Assembly: GCF_009930815.1 (NCBI RefSeq)
Contig: NZ_CP022222.1
Coordinates: forward strand, 8,908,501 to 8,972,500
DNA: 64,000 nt
Reading direction: 5' to 3'
Source: Bradyrhizobium sp. CCBAU 051011
Lineage (GTDB): Bacteria; Pseudomonadota; Alphaproteobacteria; Rhizobiales; Xanthobacteraceae
Of the stretch, positions 25,160 through 34,287 are shown piece by piece (position 1 is the stretch's first letter; every line of letters starts with the position of its first letter). The notes below the pieces were generated by a model. That model did no database searches. It saw nothing but the letters and a program-made list of their open reading frames with translations, and had not been told where the DNA came from. The translations under genes were made by a program, and so were the position numbers.

Positions 25160-25894
25160 CTATTCGCCGTCATGTCCGGATCCTGCTTCGGCGAGATCAC
25201 GAAGCTTCTCGGCATTCAACACAACGATGGCACCATGCTCGAGGCGCACCCAATCACGGGTCGCCCAGGCGCGCAATTGCTTGTTGATGCTCTCCCGGGT
25301 CATGCCGACCATCTCGCTGATCTCCTGCTGGGTGATCGCGATGGTGCGGCCCTGTGGCTCAGATTTGTGCTTTTCGGACAGGCGAAGCAGCGCGCTGGCC
25401 AGCCGTCCTGGCAGATTCTGCAGGATGATCTGCTCGACCTGATCGCTGGTCGATCGCAAACGGTCGCAAAGCAATTCGATGAACTTCATCGCCAGCGCCG
25501 GTTGCCCCTTCACAAAAGGGATGAATTCGCGCCGGTCGATGACGAAGAGTTCGCAATTACTGTTTGCAATGGCATCGGCAGAGCGGGCTCTTCCGTCGAG
25601 CAGTGCGATTTCGCCAAAAATTTCGCCAGGCCCAACGATATTGAGAATGGCATTGCGTCCATCCGGTGAAGAAATGCTCATCTTCACCGTGCCCGAAATG
25701 ACAGCGTAGAGGCTATTGCCGGGGTCTCCCTTGGAGAACAGCGTGGCTCCCCGCTTCAGCGTGGTGTGTTTGGCGTAACGGCACAGTTGGTCGAACGCCT
25801 CAGGCTCGAGGTCGGCAAAAGCCGGATGCTTGCGCAAAACCGACAGTTTGCTGCTCGAGAATCCGTGAGCTTCACCCGTCCTTTGTTGAGGCAC
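25160..25894 (-). CDS. Crp/Fnr-family transcriptional regulator
   Basis: A 244-residue regulator. The N-terminal cyclic-nucleotide-binding-like barrel (LKRGATLFSKGDPGNSLYAV, ILNIVGPGEIFGEIALLDGR) includes the phosphate-cassette FGEIALLDGRARSADA, whose GEIALLDGxxRSA pattern fits cAMP-type binding. The C-terminal helix-turn-helix is ITQQEISEMVGMTRESINKQ, ending LRAWATRDWV. No Fnr-type Cys cluster is present. The GTG at 25894 is chosen because CTGGAG precedes it; longer in-frame starts run through sequence without family similarity. It converges on the ABC operon and could respond to cAMP. The nearby cyclase-domain protein at 26607 makes a cNMP link worth testing. Confidence 0.9.
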   Translation of the reverse strand: MPQQRTGEAHGFSSSKLSVLRKHPAFADLEPEAFDQLCRYAKHTTLKRGATLFSKGDPGNSLYAVISGTVKMSISSPDGRNAILNIVGPGEIFGEIALLDGRARSADAIANSNCELFVIDRREFIPFVKGQPALAMKFIELLCDRLRSTSDQVEQIILQNLPGRLASALLRLSEKHKSEPQGRTIAITQQEISEMVGMTRESINKQLRAWATRDWVRLEHGAIVVLNAEKLRDLAEAGSGHDGE

Positions 25895-26134
25895 GCCAGT
25901 CAAACTCCAGGGGAAACACGGGATTGTAACCCTTCCGTAATCAACGCAGGCAGGCTTTTCAACCGGAAAGCGCACCGCCGCGTCGATTTGGCGGCCGTCA
26001 GGCAGCCCATGCCTTGGCGGCCGAACCATGGCTGGACCGCACGCCATTCCGGCGAGCGGGATATTTGCAGCAAAAAGCCAGCAAAACCCAATGGTCTTGC
26101 TGGCTAATCCGAATTGTACGCGATGAGGCCTATT

Positions 26135-26547
26135 TCAGCGAAGAATTGGGCAAAGCATGTGAAGCCCGATATGCATGTGGCCATTATGGGCAAAGATACG
26201 AACCTTCAGGTCATGGGTACCATCGACGTTCTCGCCGACCTTCAGCACCAGCGGCATCGGATTGGGGGATCTGAGATTGGTCGCAATGACTTCGGTAATC
26301 TTGTCGCGGATTGCCTTTGGAATTGCTCCAGAGTGCTTTTCCCACTTGTCATGCCCCTCGGTCGATCCGATTCGCCGGCCCAGTTTTCCTTCTTCGGCAC
26401 CAGGAATTTCGTGAATTTGCCGAACGAATAAGGCCCGTTCTTCTTCTCGTACTCTTTGAATTTCTTCGCGGTTTTGTTGATATTCTGCGGGTTATACAAT
26501 TCATTGATATGTTCTTCAAATTTTCCGCTGTAGACTAATCCACCCAC
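26135..26547 (-). pseudogene. Frameshifted AT-rich orphan gene
   Basis: A GTG at 26547 with AGGAG 7 nt upstream opens a frame encoding LVYSGKFEEHINELYNPQNI, NKTAKKFKEYEKKNGPYSFG and KFLVPKKENWAG. Near 26370 the coding pattern moves to another frame, which gives RRIGSTEGHDKWEKHSGAIP, KAIRDKITEVIATNLRSPNP and VGENVDGTHDLKVRIFAHNG, ending HMHIGLHMLCPILR and a stop at 26135. The joined product would be about 137 residues. I recognise no family; the Lys-rich N-terminus and the beta-rich end are all that can be said. The 5' part is clearly more AT-rich than its neighbours, a sign of transfer. Confidence 0.6.
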
Positions 26548-26606
26548 GTCCTTGCTCCTTAGAATAGCGGCGCTAATTGCCGCGGCCACAACGTGGCCAC
26601 AATATG

Positions 26607-29600
26607 TCAAATATCAGAGAAATTGGAGAGTTCGGCCTTAGCACGTTCTAGATGTACAGTCATTTTTGATTGGTCGAAGAGAGTAATCGCCTGGACCAAC
26701 TCCTCCCTCGCTTCGTCTGTCCGTCCTGAAGCCGCCAGGAGCCGTGACAGAAGTCCCTTGGCCGCTCCCAAGAAGGGTAGCGCTCCGAGCTTGGCAGTGA
26801 ATTCGATCGTCCGTTGCAGGCAGCCCATGGCCTCCTCAAGCATGTGCCCGCCCTGGGACGCCAGAATATTCGCCTCCGCACTCGCCGCCAGCGCTTCGAT
26901 ACCCGCATATCCTTTCTGCCTCGCGCTGGCCTGGCAGGCGCGCAAGAGAGACAATGCGTGCTGGACTTCCCCCAGTTGGCCATAGGCCGCACCGAGATAC
27001 GCCGAGACGGCGACTTTGCTGGTTTCATGACCAAGCTTGTCGGCTTCGTCCTTCGCCCGCAACAGGATCTCTGTCGCACGCACGGCATATCCCTGCTGCG
27101 AGTAAAGGCTTCCCAGCGCGCTCATGATAAGAGGCTGAAATAGACGCGCCTCGCTTTCGCGCGAAACACGAAGGGCCTGATCGAGGGCACTTTCTGCCTC
27201 TTCAAAATCGCCGCGCATCAGTTGCACGACACCGCGCCCGTAGTCTGCTGCAATCATGTCATAAGGGCGGTCGTTCGTTTCCGCCAGGATACTCGCCTCT
27301 TCGGAACAATGTTCGGCCTCGTCGAATTCGCCGAGCCACGCATGAACGATGGCGCTCATCATGCGGCAGAGCACCAGAAGGCTGGATCCCGTTGTCCCCG
27401 GCGGGACGTTATTCGGCGCACTCGCAAGCAATGCAGTTGCCTTTGCGAGATGCCGTTGTGCATCCCGAAATCGTCCGGCCAGAAAATACGATTGGCCCAG
27501 GCCATATTCGACAAAGCAGAGCCAGGGGGTGTTGTTCATCTGGTTGGCCAGCGCGACAGCCTCTTCCGCCACCGCAATTGCTTCATAGGGCGTCCCGTAA
27601 AAGTTCAGCGCTGCCGCCCTGATCGCGATGGAGGCCAATCGACGTTTTTCATCGCCAATCTTCCTGGACCGCGCCTCGCCGTCCTGACCAAGACTGAACC
27701 ATTCCTCGATGCTTCCAAACGACACGAACGAGAGCCGCGCTTCGATGCGCAGATCGATCGCCCGTTGTTCACGGGCCGTCGATTCCGGCTGCCTGTCCAC
27801 CGCATCCATGGCGGCCTTGAAATATTCCGTAGCGTCGCGGAACGCCGATCTGGCAAACGCCTTCCTCGCAGCCAAATGGCCATATCGGTCGACTTTGCTC
27901 CAGTCCTGGGCCTTGATCGCGTGATGGCAAAGCGCTTCCGCAACATCTTCCTCGCGTCCGGCCGAGGTTGCTTCGAGAGCTGTCAGGATCCGGCGGTGCA
28001 GCACCTCGCGCTGCGAACGGAGAATAGATTCATAGGCGACCTCGCGAATAAGGTCGTGGGCAAATACGTATTCGACCGACGGGACCGACCGCACCTCCTC
28101 AAGAAAGTCCAGAACCTCCAGAGACCAAAGCCGGCTTTGCAATTGCGCCGCCGGCATATCGGTGACAGCGGCGAGCAGATTTGGCGACACGCGCGGTCCG
28201 AGAACCGAAGCAAGTTGCAGAAGCGCCTTGTCTTCTTGCGGCAAACGATCGATACGCGATGCGATCACCCCCTGGACAGTGGGGGGAATTTCGAGAGTGT
28301 CCCAGGACGCATCGGCGCCGCCGCCTTCCCCGGCGACGCGCCGACTGATGAACTGTCGGGCAACCTCCTCGATGAAAAGCGGGATCTGTCCGGTGTGGCG
28401 GAGGATGCGGGCCTTGAGCGCATCGAGATCGGGAGCAGTCCCCAGCAAATTGTCGAGCAACATGTTTGCCGAGGCGGCGTCGAGCGATCGAAGCCAGATC
28501 CGCAGCACATCGAAGCCCCCAAGCCACTCCGGCGTATATTCGGTCCGCCACGTCAGCAGCACCAGTAACGGGCGGGCTGCCGCAAGCGACATCAGAGCTT
28601 CAACGACGGTCTCGCTTTGACCGTCGATCCAATGCAAATCCTCCAACAACAGCACCGTGGGCCGCGACGAGACCACTCGATCCAGCATATTGCGAACGGC
28701 ATCGATAATTACGCGCCGTCGCAGCAGTGGTTCAAGATCGCGCCAGCGCGGATCTCCGACGGGCTGATCGAGAACAGAATTGAGTGCCGCCGGCCAAAGC
28801 TCAGCGTCAGCCGACGCAAGGGCATCGCTTGAGCCTGCATGATCGGCGACGACGAGATTCTCTGGCTGCAGTGCGCTTTGAAGAAGCTTCTTCAGCAGGG
28901 CATAGGGAACTGCTTGTTCGAGCGGATTGCCCTCGGCTCCGATCACCTGCCAATCACGTTGGCGCAAGGTAGCCACGAATTCGTGGACCACACGGGACTT
29001 CCCTATTCCGGCCGTTCCCACTACTGCAGCGATCTTCCCGGAAGGGCCGACCAGCTGCGCCGCGCGCTCCAGTTGCGAAATCTGCTCATTCCGGCCGACG
29101 AAGGATGAAAGACCACTCGTCGACCGAGCTCGCCAGCGGCTGAGACCACTGATCTCGACGACCTCGTAACAAGGTACCAGTGCGGGAAATCCCTCCAGCC
29201 GTTTCGGCGGCAGGGCCTTGAAGGTCACTATTCCGGTCGCCAGACTCTGGCAGGATTCCGAAGCAAGGATCTGTCCGGCATTCGCAGCGCTCTCGAACCG
29301 CTTCACCAGATGGACCGCGGGCCCGCCTGCTTCATAGATCGAAGAGAAATCCGCTTCGATGACATGCGCGACGACATAGCCGGAATGAACGCCGACCCGA
29401 ACGTGAAGCTCCGGATCGTTCAGCAGCTTGATACGCCTGACGAGCTCGAGGGCTGCATGACAGGCCAGGACGGCGTGATTGTCGTCCGCATGCGGCGCGC
29501 CGAACAAGGCAATCAGCCCGTCACCACCTTCCTTGCTGACGATGCCTCGGCTGCGGCGAACTGCCGTGCGCATTGCGATCAAGGCCGGCTCGAGGCGAGA

Positions 29601-29810
29601 AATCGCTTCTTCGGGGTCGAGCTCTGAAATCAAATCGGTCGAACGCTGCAGATCGGAGCAAAGCACCGTGAGGAATTTCCGCTCGCCGGCAATACGGCCA
29701 CGCGCTTCGAAAACAGACGGCCTCACTGGATGGTTGGGCACCGCCGCGCCGCATGCAGAGCAAAACAGATCGCCAGCTCTCAGCGTCGACGAACAGACCT
29801 GGCAAGACAC
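26607..29810 (-). CDS. Zinc-ribbon/class III nucleotide cyclase/AAA ATPase/TPR protein
   Basis: A 1067-residue multidomain protein. Residues 1-25 form a zinc ribbon (Cys3, Cys6, Cys17, Cys20). Residues 45-220 form a class III adenylate/guanylate cyclase domain, with metal-binding Asp53 (VLCSDLQRSTD) and Asp97 (GGDGLIALFG) and the transition-state Arg171; the usual Asn four residues before it is His167. An AAA/STAND ATPase follows, with Walker A at about 265-272 (GTAGIGKSR) and Walker B VLLLEDLHWID. TPR-like helices fill the last 450 residues. The start is GTG behind GGAGG. Rhizobia carry many such proteins, generally of unknown stimulus. Whether it still cyclises NTP is uncertain. Confidence 0.9.
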   Translation of the reverse strand: MSCQVCSSTLRAGDLFCSACGAAVPNHPVRPSVFEARGRIAGERKFLTVLCSDLQRSTDLISELDPEEAISRLEPALIAMRTAVRRSRGIVSKEGGDGLIALFGAPHADDNHAVLACHAALELVRRIKLLNDPELHVRVGVHSGYVVAHVIEADFSSIYEAGGPAVHLVKRFESAANAGQILASESCQSLATGIVTFKALPPKRLEGFPALVPCYEVVEISGLSRWRARSTSGLSSFVGRNEQISQLERAAQLVGPSGKIAAVVGTAGIGKSRVVHEFVATLRQRDWQVIGAEGNPLEQAVPYALLKKLLQSALQPENLVVADHAGSSDALASADAELWPAALNSVLDQPVGDPRWRDLEPLLRRRVIIDAVRNMLDRVVSSRPTVLLLEDLHWIDGQSETVVEALMSLAAARPLLVLLTWRTEYTPEWLGGFDVLRIWLRSLDAASANMLLDNLLGTAPDLDALKARILRHTGQIPLFIEEVARQFISRRVAGEGGGADASWDTLEIPPTVQGVIASRIDRLPQEDKALLQLASVLGPRVSPNLLAAVTDMPAAQLQSRLWSLEVLDFLEEVRSVPSVEYVFAHDLIREVAYESILRSQREVLHRRILTALEATSAGREEDVAEALCHHAIKAQDWSKVDRYGHLAARKAFARSAFRDATEYFKAAMDAVDRQPESTAREQRAIDLRIEARLSFVSFGSIEEWFSLGQDGEARSRKIGDEKRRLASIAIRAAALNFYGTPYEAIAVAEEAVALANQMNNTPWLCFVEYGLGQSYFLAGRFRDAQRHLAKATALLASAPNNVPPGTTGSSLLVLCRMMSAIVHAWLGEFDEAEHCSEEASILAETNDRPYDMIAADYGRGVVQLMRGDFEEAESALDQALRVSRESEARLFQPLIMSALGSLYSQQGYAVRATEILLRAKDEADKLGHETSKVAVSAYLGAAYGQLGEVQHALSLLRACQASARQKGYAGIEALAASAEANILASQGGHMLEEAMGCLQRTIEFTAKLGALPFLGAAKGLLSRLLAASGRTDEAREELVQAITLFDQSKMTVHLERAKAELSNFSDI

Positions 29811-29840
29811 CCTCAGCTTCCTCCATCCACCTTGTCCAGA

Positions 29841-29960
29841 CTAGCGAAAGATCGTGGGCGAGCAAGCCTTTACGTCGGCAGTCGGGATCGGTGGGCGTTC
29901 GGACGGGCAAGCCATGATGCACTGGACTCGGAGGGATCTGAAGGCAATTGATTCAAACAT
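29841..29960 (-). CDS. Possible 39-residue leader ORF
   Basis: In the 342-base interval 29811-30152 the only coding-like signal on the minus strand is an ATG at 29960 with AGGAG 10 nt upstream. It encodes 39 residues (MFESIAFRSLRVQCIMACPS at the start) and ends 30 bp before the cyclase-protein gene. It could be a translated leader for that gene or a chance frame. It has no recognisable motif. Confidence 0.2.
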   Translation of the reverse strand: MFESIAFRSLRVQCIMACPSERPPIPTADVKACSPTIFR

Positions 29961-30152
29961 AACCGGGATTCTCCTAGCAGATAACATGCCCTGCAACTAG
30001 GGGATGCCGGGCAGCCCGCCATGTCGCACATAGCTCCGTGAACCTTTCCGCCATGCGCGGCACTAACGGCTCAGATTGATCGCTGAGCCCACTCGCGCAG
30101 ACCGAATAGGCTTGAGCTGGCGCCCCTTGATCTGTTTTTAAGGAGAATATCC

Positions 30153-30425
30153 ATGACGAGATTCGCTTTGCTGGGCGTGGCCGCCCTCCTTTCCACTGCG
30201 GTCGCTGCGCCGGCCGCCGCGCAGGAGGTCGTCTACAATCCCGGCTACTGCGCGCAGTTCTACCCGAACGCGAACTGCCAGAATAAGGGAGCCAACAGCC
30301 CCTATACCGGCGACTACCCGCTGCGTAACCAGATTCGCGGAGCTTATGCGTGGGGTGTTGGTCCCTGTGCAATGGGGGCTGACTACTATGTCGGCCGCGG
30401 CGGGCGCCGTTACGCCTGTTATTGA
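30153..30425 (+). CDS. Small secreted Cys/Gly/Tyr-rich protein
   Basis: A 90-residue exported protein. A clear signal peptide (FALLGVAALLSTAVAAPAAA, cleaved near AAAQ/E) precedes a mature chain of about 66 residues with four Cys (YCAQFYPNANCQ, GPCAMG, YACY), probably two disulphides, and many Asn, Tyr and Gly. Small proteins of this pattern are common and unnamed in Bradyrhizobium. It has AAGGAG 8 nt before the ATG and stands alone between two minus-strand genes. The function is unknown; an envelope or secreted role follows from the signal and Cys content. Confidence 0.75.
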   Translation: MTRFALLGVAALLSTAVAAPAAAQEVVYNPGYCAQFYPNANCQNKGANSPYTGDYPLRNQIRGAYAWGVGPCAMGADYYVGRGGRRYACY

Positions 30426-30462
30426 TTACGAGACCGGCTGCTGGCGCCTGTCGCGCCAGCAG

Positions 30463-31431
30463 CTATTCCTTGGCGATTCCCGTTTCCTTGATCACACGCT
30501 CATACTTCGCGAGCTGATCGCGCGTCATGGCGCGTAGCTCTTCCGCTGAACTGCCGCGCACCGCGAATCCCAGCTCTTCGAGTTTTCGGCGCACATCCTG
30601 ATCGCCGACGGCCTTCAGCACTTCGGCGTTCAGCCGGGCAATAATATCCTTCGGGGTGCCAGCAGGCGCAAGAATCGCGAACCATGAATTGAAGAAGAAG
30701 CCGGGCAAACCTGATTCCGAGACGGTCGGCACATCAGGGAATTGCGCCAATCTCTTCTCTGTGGTTACCCCGATCAGCTTGAGCTGGCCGCCGCGCACCA
30801 ACGTTGCAACCGTGCCCAGCCCCTGGAAACCGACCGGAATCTGGCCTGCGGCAATGTCGGTTGCAGCTTGGGTGGCCCCCTTATAGGGCACATGCGTCAG
30901 CGATATGCCGGCAGCTGACGCGAACATCGCCATTGCCAGATGCTGCGGGCTTCCCGGTCCGCCGGAGCCATAATCGATCTTGCCGGGCGCCGCCTTCGCC
31001 GCCGCGATCAGATCCGCTGCACTCTTGATGGGAGACTGATTGTTGGCAATCAGGCCCCACTCCACCGTCGCGACCAGCGACACCGGCTCAAAGTCCTTCA
31101 AAATATCCCAGCGCATCTTGGACTGGAGGTTCGGCACCATGGTCATGATGCTGTCGTTGAACCCACCGATCGTGTAACCATCCGGCTCAGCCCGGGCGAC
31201 GGCCTCTGCGCCGATCAGCCCTGATGCGCCGGGCTGATTCAGGATCACGATTTGCTGGCCCATATTGTCGGCCATCTTCTGAGTCACGATTCGCGCCGCG
31301 ACATCAACCGCGCTTGCCGCCGCCAGCGGCACGATCATCTTGATGGGGCGGTCCGGATAGTTCGCTTGAGCGATCGCCTGGTGGCTCGAAAACAGCGCGA
31401 GCGCTGGGATCAGAAAATGGATCAAGCGCAT
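30463..31431 (-). CDS. Bug-family (tripartite tricarboxylate transporter) solute-binding protein
   Basis: A 322-residue periplasmic binding protein of the TctC/Bug family. The signal peptide is about residues 1-20 (LIPALALFSSHQAIA). The mature start ANYPDRPIKMIVPLAAASAV is the diagnostic YPxRPIxxIVPxAAGG-like segment, followed by QQIVILNQPGASGLIGAEAV and the ligand loop DYGSGGPGSPQHLAMAMFAS. The ATG at 31431 has GGGGGA upstream and gives a normal signal; a longer in-frame start is unlikely. No TctA/TctB membrane genes are adjacent, so it is an orphan that would use a remote transporter or serve as a sensor, as many Bug proteins do. Confidence 0.92.
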   Translation of the reverse strand: MRLIHFLIPALALFSSHQAIAQANYPDRPIKMIVPLAAASAVDVAARIVTQKMADNMGQQIVILNQPGASGLIGAEAVARAEPDGYTIGGFNDSIMTMVPNLQSKMRWDILKDFEPVSLVATVEWGLIANNQSPIKSAADLIAAAKAAPGKIDYGSGGPGSPQHLAMAMFASAAGISLTHVPYKGATQAATDIAAGQIPVGFQGLGTVATLVRGGQLKLIGVTTEKRLAQFPDVPTVSESGLPGFFFNSWFAILAPAGTPKDIIARLNAEVLKAVGDQDVRRKLEELGFAVRGSSAEELRAMTRDQLAKYERVIKETGIAKE

Positions 31432-31591
31432 TTGTGTCCCCCAAACCTTATCCGCGGCGAATTTGCATAATCGAACCCGCCATTTTCTTGGGGAAAGTGT
31501 GCGCGCGAACTCCTCGTTTTGCAATCGGCCGGGAAGCGAAATGGCCCGGCCGGCGCATCAATTCGTCAGGCCAGTGGGCAGGACGCGGTAA

Positions 31592-32431
31592 CTAAAGCAA
31601 CTTTCCATCCGGCCCAAAAAACGGATGCGGACCGTCGAAACTCCCGATCGGGACCTGGTGGGTGACGATGGTGCCGCCACCCTCACCTGGAAACCAGCTG
31701 TGGAGATGGAAAGCCGGCGGCTCGACCCTGAAGGACGGCTCGCGCAGCTCGGCCAGGTCGAGATCGACCGCATGATTCGGGGCCGGACAGATTGTGGTCG
31801 GCACGCCCGCAAACATGGTCAGTGCCGCGCGGTGAACATGCCCGGTTGCGATCAATTGCACGCGCGGATGACGGCGCACGATCGGCGCGAGGTCGCTTGC
31901 GTTGAGGAGATTCTGGCGGTCCATGTGCCAAATGCCCGCCTTGAACGGCGGGTGGTGTAGAAACAGCAGGGCCGGCCGGTCGGGCGACGAAGCCAGGGTC
32001 GCGTCAAGCCATTGCAGCGAGGTCTCTTCGAGTTCACCATGCGGCTTGCGGTCCACGCTTGAATCCAGCAACAGCAGATCGAGTCCTGCCACTTCGATCT
32101 TCTGGTTCAGCGGTCCGGATACGAAGGCGTAAGAAGCGGAAGGAAACGCGGCGCGCATCAGCTCGCGCGAGTCGTGATTGCCGGGAATAGCTGCGAATGG
32201 AAGTTTGAGCGGCGCCAGCAGCCGCGTGAGATACTGATATTCCTCCGCCGTCGGCGTGTCCGCCAGATCGCCGGAGATCACGAGAAAATCGGGTACGGGC
32301 TCAAATTCGTTCAGGGCGACAACACAACGTTCGAGCGCCTTGGCAGTATCGACTCTGCCATAGGCGAGCGATCCCGGCGGCTTGATATGCAGGTCGGAAA
32401 TCTGGGCAATACAAACCGGCTTTGGCGACAT
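31592..32431 (-). CDS. Calcineurin-like metallophosphodiesterase (CpdA/Icc-like)
   Basis: A 279-residue cytosolic dimetal phosphoesterase. The five motifs are visible: SDLH (Asp13, His15), GDLAD (Asp55), GNHD (Asn85, His86), the later HHPPF, and GHVHRA. The overall order fits CpdA/Icc and glycerophosphodiesterase GpdQ-like enzymes, which cleave cAMP or phosphodiesters. It begins 8 bp after the ABC ATPase gene on the same strand and is the last gene of the binding protein-permease-permease-ATPase operon. That placement suggests it acts on an imported phosphodiester rather than on cAMP; this is inference. Confidence 0.88.
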   Translation of the reverse strand: MSPKPVCIAQISDLHIKPPGSLAYGRVDTAKALERCVVALNEFEPVPDFLVISGDLADTPTAEEYQYLTRLLAPLKLPFAAIPGNHDSRELMRAAFPSASYAFVSGPLNQKIEVAGLDLLLLDSSVDRKPHGELEETSLQWLDATLASSPDRPALLFLHHPPFKAGIWHMDRQNLLNASDLAPIVRRHPRVQLIATGHVHRAALTMFAGVPTTICPAPNHAVDLDLAELREPSFRVEPPAFHLHSWFPGEGGGTIVTHQVPIGSFDGPHPFFGPDGKLL

Positions 32432-32439
32432 CGGCCTTC

Positions 32440-33501
32440 TCAGTTCTCCGGCGGCAGCAAACGGACAGCGTCGGGCGAAATCGATAAACCGATCCGTTCA
32501 CCTGGCCTAGCTTGAACCGTATTCGGTGCGTCGACCGTGAGCAACCTGTTGGACGCGCCACTGACCACCAGCCTTTGCCTGTCACCGATGAAACTGACGC
32601 TGTCGATCGTGCCAGAAACCGACGCACTTCTGGCCGCTGCCACGCGGATGGTTTCCGGGCGGATCATCGCAACGGCCGCCGGCATGTCACCATCGCAGTG
32701 AATCGGCTGCCGTCCACCTGGTAACACGAGATGACCATCCTCGATGGGCGCTTCGACGATGTTCGCGGCACCGATGAATTCGGCGACAAAGCGACTTCGC
32801 GGCGTGAAATAGATCTCCCGCGGCGTGCCGATCTGGGCGATCGCTCCCTTCTGCATGACGACAATGCGATCACCGAGCTCCATCGCTTCAGACTGATCAT
32901 GTGTCACATAAATCGTGGTGATGCCGAGCGCGCGCAGCAGACGATTCAGCTCTCCGCGCAGCCGGTCGCGCAATGCAGCATCGAGCGCGGTCAGGGGCTC
33001 GTCCAGCAGGAGGATGCCCGGCCGGATCGCGACCGCGCGCGCCAGCGCCACGCGCTGACGTTGGCCACCGGAAAGCTGGTCGATGCGTCGGTTCTCGAGG
33101 CCGGAAATGTTGGTCAGCGCCACCAGTTCCGCAACGCGTGCCGCCCGCTCCTTGTCCGGCATCCTGCGAATCTTCAGGCCATAGCCGATATTGTCTGCCA
33201 CGGTCATGTTCGGGAAAAGCGCGTAGGACTGAAACACCATGCCGACATTGCGCCGCTCGATCGGCACCGCGGTCATGTCCTTGCCGTCGAACAGCACCCT
33301 GCCGCCGGGATCAGGCCGCTCGAGGCCCGCAATGATGCGCAACATGGTAGTCTTGCCGCAGCCGGAGGGGCCGAGCAGCACCAGCGTTTCACCACGGGCG
33401 ATGTCGAGCGTTGCCGGTTCGAGCGCGCGCGTTCCGTCGGCAAAGGTCTTGCCGCAAGCCTCGATACGCACCGAGGCGCCGTGTCCGACCTCCGCATTCA
33501 T
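32440..33501 (-). CDS. ABC transporter ATP-binding protein, PotA/FbpC type
   Basis: A 353-residue ATPase. Walker A is GPSGCGKTT, the signature is QLSGGQRQRVALARAVAIRP, Walker B is ILLLDEPLTALD, and the switch His is in VTHDQSEAMELGD. A C-terminal TOBE/OB extension follows (about 250-353), as in importers for polyamines, iron or phosphonates. I chose the ATG at 33501, which overlaps the permease stop (ATGA). Longer frames upstream lie inside the permease gene. It belongs to the operon ending in the phosphodiesterase. Confidence 0.93.
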   Translation of the reverse strand: MNAEVGHGASVRIEACGKTFADGTRALEPATLDIARGETLVLLGPSGCGKTTMLRIIAGLERPDPGGRVLFDGKDMTAVPIERRNVGMVFQSYALFPNMTVADNIGYGLKIRRMPDKERAARVAELVALTNISGLENRRIDQLSGGQRQRVALARAVAIRPGILLLDEPLTALDAALRDRLRGELNRLLRALGITTIYVTHDQSEAMELGDRIVVMQKGAIAQIGTPREIYFTPRSRFVAEFIGAANIVEAPIEDGHLVLPGGRQPIHCDGDMPAAVAMIRPETIRVAAARSASVSGTIDSVSFIGDRQRLVVSGASNRLLTVDAPNTVQARPGERIGLSISPDAVRLLPPEN

Positions 33502-34283
33502 TTCTTTACTTCCTTCTCGGCGAACAACTGCATGGCAACCAGCAGCGGAATGATCATCACGAAAAAGATCAGCGTATAGGCAGAAGCGACCTCGAGCCGC
33601 ATCGAGGCATAGCTGTCGGCGAGCCCGATCGGTAACGTCTTGGTCAACGGCGTATGCAGCATCCAGGTCAGGTTGAACTCGCCGAGTGACAGCGTCACCA
33701 CCATCAGGCTGCCTGCCAGTATTCCGGGCAGTGCGTTGGGCACGATCACATCGCGGAAGCGCCGCCACGGCGATGCGCCGAGCGATGCCGCGCCCTCATC
33801 CAGCGTCTTGATGTCAACGGTCGCGAATACCGCCATCACAGATCGCACCATGAAGGGCATCGTGAAGATGACGTGCCCTGCGAGAATGAACAGCCAGGAG
33901 CGGCGAAAATTGCCGAAGCCTCCGTAGGTCAGTAGCAGTGCCAGTGCAATGGCGAGGCCCGGAATCGCCAACGGCAAGGTGATGATTTCCTCGACGATCC
34001 GCGACAGCCGCCCGCCCCGTACGTGCAAGGCATAGGCGGCCGGAACGCCGACCGTGAGCGTCACGGCAAGAGTCGCTAAGGCGACCAGGAACGACAGCAG
34101 GATGGTACCGGCATAGAGCTCCCACACCTGCATCACCCATTGCAGGGTGACACCGGACTGGATGCCGCGAAAGTAGTTCACCGTGACGCCGGCAGAGATC
34201 GACAGGATCGCGGGCACCACCAGGAAGGAGGCGACAAGTAGCGTAAAGATGAGCTGGCCGGTGAAGATCAGGCGGTCGCGCAT
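33498..34283 (-). CDS. ABC transporter permease, PotC/ThiP type, second subunit
   Basis: A 261-residue inner-membrane permease with six hydrophobic segments. The first is DRLIFTGQLIFTLLVASFLV. The EAA loop is TLDEGAASLGASPWRRFRDV, ending IVPNALPG. The start at 34283 is 4 bp after the preceding permease stop, and both adjacent genes overlap or nearly touch, so the operon is translationally coupled. An upstream in-frame ATG would place a hydrophilic, Pro-rich leader inside the preceding gene and is unlikely. Confidence 0.92.
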   Translation of the reverse strand: MRDRLIFTGQLIFTLLVASFLVVPAILSISAGVTVNYFRGIQSGVTLQWVMQVWELYAGTILLSFLVALATLAVTLTVGVPAAYALHVRGGRLSRIVEEIITLPLAIPGLAIALALLLTYGGFGNFRRSWLFILAGHVIFTMPFMVRSVMAVFATVDIKTLDEGAASLGASPWRRFRDVIVPNALPGILAGSLMVVTLSLGEFNLTWMLHTPLTKTLPIGLADSYASMRLEVASAYTLIFFVMIIPLLVAMQLFAEKEVKK

Positions 34284-34287
34284 GGCT

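Noticed and set aside
27222..28568. Plus-strand open frame of 448 codons opposite the cyclase/AAA/TPR gene
   Set aside because: It is antisense to a protein with clear domains, and its composition is that of a shadow frame.
30463..31431. Complete tripartite tricarboxylate transporter
   Set aside because: Only the binding protein is present; no TctA/TctB-type membrane genes lie on either side.
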